Assembly (NCBI GenBank): GCA_023262245.1
Contig: JALRDC010000118.1
Location: 1-10,670 of the forward strand
Source: Flavobacteriaceae bacterium
Lineage (GTDB): Bacteria > Bacteroidota > Bacteroidia > Flavobacteriales > Flavobacteriaceae
DNA length: 10,670 nt
Direction of reading: 5' to 3'
This document shows positions 6,080 through 10,670 of this stretch, piece after piece. The translations under genes were made by a program, and so were the position numbers. Below the pieces are notes generated by a model. That model saw nothing but the letters and a program-made list of their open reading frames with translations, searched no databases and was not told the DNA's origin. Numbering within the stretch: the first letter of the stretch is position 1; every line of letters begins with the position of its first letter.

Positions 6080-6505
6080 TTAGTTCAATTGTGTTTGAAA
6101 AGCCACCGCATACATTTTGATTTGTTTGATCATGGAAACTAATCCATTAGCACGGGTGGGCGATAAATGTTCTTTTAATCCAATCTTATCAATAAAATCG
6201 GTATTGGCCTCTAAGATATCTTTAGGGTGTTGGTTTGAGAACACACGAATCAGTAAGGCTATAATTCCTTTGGTAATGATGGCATCGCTATCGGCTGTAA
6301 ACTTCAATTGATCCTCTTCAAGGTCAGCGTGAATCCAAACTTTACTTTGACATCCCTTGATGATATGGTCCTCTGTTTTATATTTTTCATCAATTAGAGG
6401 AAGGGATTTTCCCAATTCAATCATATACTCATAGCGTTGCATCCAATCTTCAAAAAGAGAGAATTCCTCTACAATTTCATTTTGTATGCTTTCAATAGTA
6501 TTCAT
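6080..6505 (-). CDS. sufE: SufE, cysteine desulfuration protein
   Basis: Protein of 141 residues, standard for SufE. It accepts persulfide sulfur from the cysteine desulfurase SufS, stimulates that enzyme and passes sulfur to SufB. The active cysteine is C52 in HIIKGCQSKVWIHA, equivalent to C51 of E. coli SufE. The N-terminal EEFSLFEDWMQRYEYMIELGKSLP (about 13-36) is the usual helical start. It follows sufS after 16 bases, in the same orientation, and precedes the DUF59 gene by four. The ATG at 6505 is directly preceded by AAGG in the transcript. Confidence 0.96.
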   Translation of the reverse strand: MNTIESIQNEIVEEFSLFEDWMQRYEYMIELGKSLPLIDEKYKTEDHIIKGCQSKVWIHADLEEDQLKFTADSDAIITKGIIALLIRVFSNQHPKDILEANTDFIDKIGLKEHLSPTRANGLVSMIKQIKMYAVAFQTQLN

Positions 6506-6521
6506 CCTTAAAATTATTAAT

Positions 6522-7736
6522 TTATTGCAACATTACTACTGCCTTACGAACTCCTTCAACAAGACGATCAATTTCCTCAAAGGTATTATAAAAAGAAAAC
6601 GACGCTCGTACCGTCCCTGGAATTTTAAAAAAATCCATTATAGGTTGAGCACAATGGTGCCCCGTTCGTACTGCGATTCCCATCTGATCTAAGATGCTTC
6701 CCAAATCATAAGGATGAATTGCTGCTACATTAAAAGAAAGTACCGCTGTTTTATTGAGAGATTCACCGTAAATCTTCATCCCTTCGATCTTCTTTAATTC
6801 TGTAGTTGCATAATGTAATAGTTCTGCCTCATAATTAGCAATATTATCAAAACCAACGCTATTCATGTAATCTATTGCTGCCCCAAAGGCTATTCCTCCC
6901 GCAATATTGGGGGTGCCTGCTTCAAATTTGTGGGGTAACTCCGCATAAGTTGTTTTTTCAAAAGTAACGGTTGCTATCATTTCCCCTCCGCCTTGATAAG
7001 GAGGGAGTGCTTTGAGTAATTCTGATTTTCCATAGAGCATTCCAACTCCTGTAGGACCACAAAGTTTGTGTGCTGAAGTAACATAGAAATCTACATCTAA
7101 AGCTTGAACATCTGGTTTTATGTGAGGGCAGGCTTGAGCACCGTCTATGAGCACTTTTGCCCCAACGGCATGCGCTTTAGAAATGATTGTTTCGATGGGG
7201 TTAATTGTTCCTAAAGCATTAGAAACATGATTGACAAAAACCAACTTAGTCTTTGAACTCAATAAAGTTTCAAAAGCTCCCATGTCCAGAGTACCTTCTA
7301 AAGTCATGGGAATCACTTTGAGTTGAGCGCCTGTTTTTTCACAAAGCATTTGCCAAGGGACAATATTGGAATGGTGTTCCAAGGCAGAAATAATCAATTC
7401 ATCTTCTGCTCCTAAAAGTGTGCTATAACCTGAAGCTATAAGGTTGATGCTTTCCGTTGTTCCAGCAGTTAGGATAATTTCATATGCCTGTGCGGCATTA
7501 AAATGTTTCTGAATTTTAATACGTGCTTGCTCATAAGCTTCTGTAGCTTCCTGACTCAACTTATGAACCCCACGATGGATATTAGAGTTTAAACGCGAAT
7601 AATAGTCCACGATCACGTCAATCACTTGTTGTGGTGTTTGAGAAGTAGCCGCATTGTCAAAATATACCAAGTCTTGGCCATTTACTTTTCTAAAAAGTAT
7701 AGGAAAGTCTTTGCGTATTTTCTTAACATCTATCAT
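6522..7736 (-). CDS. sufS: SufS, group II cysteine desulfurase
   Basis: PLP-dependent enzyme that removes sulfur from cysteine, giving alanine and an enzyme-bound persulfide for SufE. It has 404 residues, close to the E. coli protein, with key residues offset by only two: PLP lysine K224 in VTSAHKLCGPTG, D198 and Q201 in LIDGAQ contacting the PLP ring, H121 in ALEHHSN stacking over it, and catalytic C362 in RTGHHCAQP. The RTGHHCAQP form marks group II (SufS) rather than group I (IscS/NifS). The start codon overlaps the sufD stop by one base (TAATG), implying translational coupling. All catalytic positions are intact. Confidence 0.97.
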   Translation of the reverse strand: MIDVKKIRKDFPILFRKVNGQDLVYFDNAATSQTPQQVIDVIVDYYSRLNSNIHRGVHKLSQEATEAYEQARIKIQKHFNAAQAYEIILTAGTTESINLIASGYSTLLGAEDELIISALEHHSNIVPWQMLCEKTGAQLKVIPMTLEGTLDMGAFETLLSSKTKLVFVNHVSNALGTINPIETIISKAHAVGAKVLIDGAQACPHIKPDVQALDVDFYVTSAHKLCGPTGVGMLYGKSELLKALPPYQGGGEMIATVTFEKTTYAELPHKFEAGTPNIAGGIAFGAAIDYMNSVGFDNIANYEAELLHYATTELKKIEGMKIYGESLNKTAVLSFNVAAIHPYDLGSILDQMGIAVRTGHHCAQPIMDFFKIPGTVRASFSFYNTFEEIDRLVEGVRKAVVMLQ

Positions 7737-9052
7737 TACAAGTCAAAACCAAGATTCACTCCGAGCTTTCTTGCAATCTGTCCATTAATTCTCTTCTTTA
7801 AAGAGGGTAATTGAACACTTTCAAGAACATTATTGGCAAATGCATAGGTCATTAGTGCTTTGGCTTCTTTTTTAGGAATACCTCGGGTACGAAGGTAAAA
7901 TAGGGCTTCTTCGTCCATCTGTCCAATAGTACAGCCATGCGAGCATTTTACATCATCAGCAAAAATTTCCAGTTGTGGTTTACTATTTACTGTGGCTTTG
8001 TCATCTAGAAGGATGTTGTTATTTTGCTGAAAAGCATTTGTTTTCTGTGCAATTTTATCTACCAGTATCTGTCCGTTAAAAACGCCTTCGGATCGTTCTG
8101 AAAAAATTCCCTTATAATCTTGGTGGCTTTCACAGTTGGGCTGAGAATGATGTACTAGTGTAGAATGATCTACATGTTGTTTCCCTTCTAAAATGGTCAC
8201 TCCTTTTAGTGTCGATAAAATACGCTCTCCCTTATGAAAATATCTCAAATTATTGCGAATCAATTTTCCTCCTAAGGAAAAAGTATGAACACTGGCATGA
8301 CTGTTTTCTTCTTGAACAATATAGGTATTGTCTATCAAGGAAGCCGTTGTCAAATCATTTTGGAGTTTATAATAATCTACATAAGCCTCTTTATGGACGT
8401 AAATTTCAGTAACACTATTTGTAACTACAGGGTGCTCCTTTAAGCTTTGATGGCGTTCAATAATTTGTACTTGAGAGTTTTCATCAACCACAATAAGGTT
8501 TCTAGGTTGTAACCATAATGCTGCCTCATCTCCAGAGGAAAAGTGAATAATTTCAATGGGCTTTTCTGCCACTGTTTTTTTTGGAATATAAACAAAGGCC
8601 CCTTCTTTTGCGTAAGAGGTGTTGAGTGCTGTTAAGCTTTCTTCTGCGACTGCTATTTTATTGAAATAGGTATTGATTAACTTTCGGTATTTCGGTTTTG
8701 ACAAAGCGGCAGACATTAAACAAACGTCTAAACCGTCGTGAGTGGTATTTGAAAGAAAGGGACTGTACACTCCATCAATAAAAATGACCTTATAAGTATC
8801 CGTATCGTAGAGAAAATACTTCTTGACATCCTTAAGTTCTATACTAATCTCAGATTTTGGAAATATAGAATAATCCTGTTGGATTAATGCTTCTAATGAG
8901 GTGCATTTCCATGCTTCATCTCTTTTGGTTGGAAAGCCTTTTTCTTCGAAGATTTTTAAGGCATTCGCACGTGTTTCGTGAACGGTATCTGTTAGATCTA
9001 ATCCTTCTTCAAAAGCCAGGTAGGACGAAATTAATTTTTCTTTAAATTCCAT
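7736..9052 (-). CDS. sufD: SufD, Fe-S scaffold subunit
   Basis: Protein of 438 residues, typical of SufD. It partners SufB and SufC in the SufBCD scaffold on which the cluster forms. The N-terminal helical part includes KRDEAWKCTSLEAL (43-56). A long beta-helix core follows, ending in the signature VDHSTLVHHSQPNCESHQ (294-311) and FADDVKCSHGCTIGQMDEEALFYLRTRGI (365-392). H372 in CSHGCT corresponds to the conserved histidine implicated in cluster binding at the SufB-SufD interface. The C-terminal helices (393-438) carry the SufC contact region. The start ATG directly abuts the sufC stop (TAAATG), and the stop overlaps sufS by one base. Confidence 0.96.
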   Translation of the reverse strand: MEFKEKLISSYLAFEEGLDLTDTVHETRANALKIFEEKGFPTKRDEAWKCTSLEALIQQDYSIFPKSEISIELKDVKKYFLYDTDTYKVIFIDGVYSPFLSNTTHDGLDVCLMSAALSKPKYRKLINTYFNKIAVAEESLTALNTSYAKEGAFVYIPKKTVAEKPIEIIHFSSGDEAALWLQPRNLIVVDENSQVQIIERHQSLKEHPVVTNSVTEIYVHKEAYVDYYKLQNDLTTASLIDNTYIVQEENSHASVHTFSLGGKLIRNNLRYFHKGERILSTLKGVTILEGKQHVDHSTLVHHSQPNCESHQDYKGIFSERSEGVFNGQILVDKIAQKTNAFQQNNNILLDDKATVNSKPQLEIFADDVKCSHGCTIGQMDEEALFYLRTRGIPKKEAKALMTYAFANNVLESVQLPSLKKRINGQIARKLGVNLGFDL

Positions 9053-9799
9053 TTACGCTAGTTCTTTAATCCAATCGTAACCTTTCGCTTCGAGCTCGTG
9101 CGCTAATTCCTTCGTTCCAGATTTTACAATTTTTCCATCAAAAAGAACATGAACAAAGTCAGGTACAATATAATCCAATAATCTTTGGTAATGCGTAATG
9201 ACTACTACTGCGTTGTCTTTGCCTTTGAGTTTATTTACTCCATTGGCAACAATTTTTAAAGCATCGATATCCAAACCAGAGTCGGTTTCATCAAGAATAG
9301 CGAGGGATGGCTCTAACATGGCCATTTGAAAAATTTCATTTCTTTTTTTCTCTCCTCCTGAAAAACCTTCGTTTAAAGAACGTGACAAAAATTTGGAATC
9401 AATATCAAGCAGTTTTGCTTTTTCTCTAATCTTTTTTAAGAGTGTGCTGGCGGGCATGTCTTCGAGGCCTTTTGCTTTTCGGTTAGCGTTAATGGCAGTT
9501 TTAATAAAGTTGGTCACCGTAACTCCTGGGATTTCTACAGGGTATTGAAAAGAAAGAAAAATCCCCAAATGGGCGCGTTCTTCAGCATCCAGTTCGGCGA
9601 GGTCATTTCCTTTCAATAAAATTTTCCCTTGGGTTACTTCATAATCTTCATTTCCTGCAACAACGGAGGATAAGGTACTCTTCCCTGAACCATTTGGTCC
9701 CATTATAGCGTGAACTTCTCCTGCTTTTACATCTAGATCGATTCCTTTTAATATTGCTTTTCCCTCTACTTGGGCGTGTAAGTTTTCTATAGTTAACAT
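9053..9799 (-). CDS. sufC: SufC, Fe-S assembly ATPase
   Basis: ABC-type ATPase of 248 residues that powers conformational change in SufBCD; it is soluble and not a transporter. It shows Walker A GPNGSGKST (34-42), Q-loop Q85 in FLSFQYP, ABC signature FSGGEKKR (146-153), Walker B LAILDE (166-171) running into the SufC-typical TDSGLDIDAL, and switch histidine H203 in VVITHYQRLLDY. The FSGGEKKRNEI signature and TDSGLDIDAL separate SufC from transporter ATPases. It begins 11 bases after sufB with an A-rich leader and ends directly against sufD. Confidence 0.97.
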   Translation of the reverse strand: MLTIENLHAQVEGKAILKGIDLDVKAGEVHAIMGPNGSGKSTLSSVVAGNEDYEVTQGKILLKGNDLAELDAEERAHLGIFLSFQYPVEIPGVTVTNFIKTAINANRKAKGLEDMPASTLLKKIREKAKLLDIDSKFLSRSLNEGFSGGEKKRNEIFQMAMLEPSLAILDETDSGLDIDALKIVANGVNKLKGKDNAVVVITHYQRLLDYIVPDFVHVLFDGKIVKSGTKELAHELEAKGYDWIKELA

Positions 9800-9810
9800 G
9801 TATTCTTTTT

Positions 9811-10670
9811 TTATCCCACTGATCCTTCGAGGGAAATTTCTAACAATTTTTGTGCTTCTACAGCAAATTCCATTGGGAGTTTATTCAATACTTCTTTGCT
9901 GAACCCATTAACGATAAGTGCAATCGCTTTTTCGGTATCAATTCCTCTTTGGTTGCAATAAAAAATTTGATCCTCACCGATTTTACTGGTTGTTGCTTCG
10001 TGTTCTATTTGGGCAGAGTTACTTTTAGCTTCGATATAAGGAAAGGTGTGAGCTCCACAATCGTTTCCCATCAAGAGGGAATCACATTGTGAGAAATTTC
10101 TAGCATTTTTTGCACGGGGTCCAACTTGTACCAATCCTCGGTAACTGTTTTGGGACTTTCCAGCTGAAATTCCCTTTGAGATAATAGTGCTACTGGTATT
10201 TTTCCCTAGATGCACCATTTTTGTTCCAGTATCGGCTTGTTGATAGTTGTTAGTCACCGCAATGGAATAAAATTCTCCAATAGAGTGATCTCCTTTTAAG
10301 ATGCAAGAGGGGTATTTCCAAGTTACTGCTGAGCCGGTTTCTACCTGCGTCCAAGAAATTTTAGAACGGGTATGGCAAACGCCTCTTTTGGTTACAAAAT
10401 TAAATACCCCTCCTTTTCCTTCTTTATCACCTGGAAACCAATTTTGTACCGTAGAATATTTAATTTCGGCATCGTCTAATGCAATAAGTTCAACAACGGC
10501 TGCGTGGAGCTGATTTTCATCTCTAGAAGGAGCAGTACATCCTTCTAAATAACTAACGTAACTAGATTCATCAGCAATGACTAAAGTTCGTTCGAACTGA
10601 CCCGTTCCTGCTTGATTGATTCTAAAATAAGTTGAAAGCTCCATAGGGCATCGTACACCCTTGGGAATGT
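9811..10670 (-). CDS. sufB: SufB, Fe-S scaffold subunit (5' end beyond the window)
   Basis: The 3' part of sufB, about 286 codons of a gene normally near 480. The reading frame runs without a stop to the window edge: IPKGVRCP precedes MELSTYFRIN, so the ATG at 10644 is internal and not the start. Core motifs include CTAPSRDENQLHAAVVEL, VQNWFPGDKEGKGGVFNFVTKRG in shortened view, and the conserved C-terminal block CGAHTFPYIE to EHEATTSKIGEDQIFYC. The cysteine of CGAHTFPY (codon at 10057-10059) is probably the equivalent of the essential E. coli SufB Cys405 that receives sulfur or binds the cluster. SufB and SufD are paralogues and form the heterodimer that holds the nascent cluster. It is the first visible gene of the operon; any promoter or regulator upstream lies outside the window. 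Confidence 0.95.
   Translation of the reverse strand, partial: IPKGVRCPMELSTYFRINQAGTGQFERTLVIADESSYVSYLEGCTAPSRDENQLHAAVVELIALDDAEIKYSTVQNWFPGDKEGKGGVFNFVTKRGVCHTRSKISWTQVETGSAVTWKYPSCILKGDHSIGEFYSIAVTNNYQQADTGTKMVHLGKNTSSTIISKGISAGKSQNSYRGLVQVGPRAKNARNFSQCDSLLMGNDCGAHTFPYIEAKSNSAQIEHEATTSKIGEDQIFYCNQRGIDTEKAIALIVNGFSKEVLNKLPMEFAVEAQKLLEISLEGSVG

Noticed and set aside
6578..6585. Minus-strand TACCTTTG near the end of sufS, resembling a -7 promoter element for sufE
   Set aside because: No TTG lies at the expected distance upstream on that strand, and it is inside conserved sufS coding sequence. A chance match is likely.
6486..6692. Plus-strand open frame across the sufS-sufE junction, and similar ones at 6117-6311, 7626-7814, 8209-8412, 9850-10092 and 10301-10513
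   Set aside because: All are antisense to intact suf genes with clear catalytic motifs and show no promoter, domain or independent start context.
10642..10644. ATG at 10644 as the start of a short SufB
   Set aside because: The frame continues upstream as IPKGVRCP, which is conserved SufB sequence, so this methionine is internal and the gene is simply cut by the window.

Overview
This window looks like a chromosomal segment of a bacterium in the phylum Bacteroidetes, most likely family Flavobacteriaceae. The evidence is AT-rich coding sequence, tightly packed genes with A-rich leaders instead of strong Shine-Dalgarno sites, one good match to the flavobacterial promoter pattern (TTG, 18 bases, TAnnTTTG), and a SUF iron-sulfur cluster with the flavobacterial content sufB-C-D-S-E, a SUF-associated DUF59 gene and a DUF2480 gene. 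There are no mobile elements, tRNAs, rRNAs, CRISPR arrays or gene-free stretches over 300 bases. Most of the region is ordinary, well-conserved chromosome.

Left arm, plus strand (about 34-3890). A TIM-barrel protein of the sugar phosphate isomerase/epimerase family is followed at once by a secreted DUF1080 (3-keto-disaccharide hydrolase family) protein. In gut Bacteroides and other bacteria such pairs accompany a Gfo/Idh/MocA oxidoreductase in an oxidation-elimination route for breaking glycosidic bonds; the oxidoreductase would lie just left of the window. Ten bases later come three housekeeping genes: yicC (RNase family), gmk (guanylate kinase) and nadD (nicotinate-nucleotide adenylyltransferase). 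nadD has its own candidate promoter that places transcription start almost on the ATG.

Middle (3891-3958). The two arms converge on a 68-base spacer that holds a short perfect hairpin but no U-tract.

Right arm, minus strand (10670 down to 3959). The gene order in the direction of transcription is sufB (5' end outside the window), sufC, sufD, sufS, sufE, a DUF59/MIP18-like SUF-associated gene, a DUF2480 gene and a GT4-type glycosyltransferase. Gaps run from a one-base overlap to 16 bases, so this reads as one operon. SufS and SufE mobilise sulfur from cysteine, SufBCD is the ATP-driven scaffold, and the DUF59 protein probably helps cluster maturation or transfer. DUF2480 is uncharacterised but carries three cysteines, two of them in motif-like contexts. 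The glycosyltransferase is functionally out of place and may simply share the transcript; its best start is a GTG one base after the DUF2480 stop.

I see no convincing new defence, mobile or signalling system. The items most worth following up are the DUF2480 protein in the SUF operon, the oxidative glycoside-cleavage pair, and the possibly leaderless nadD promoter.
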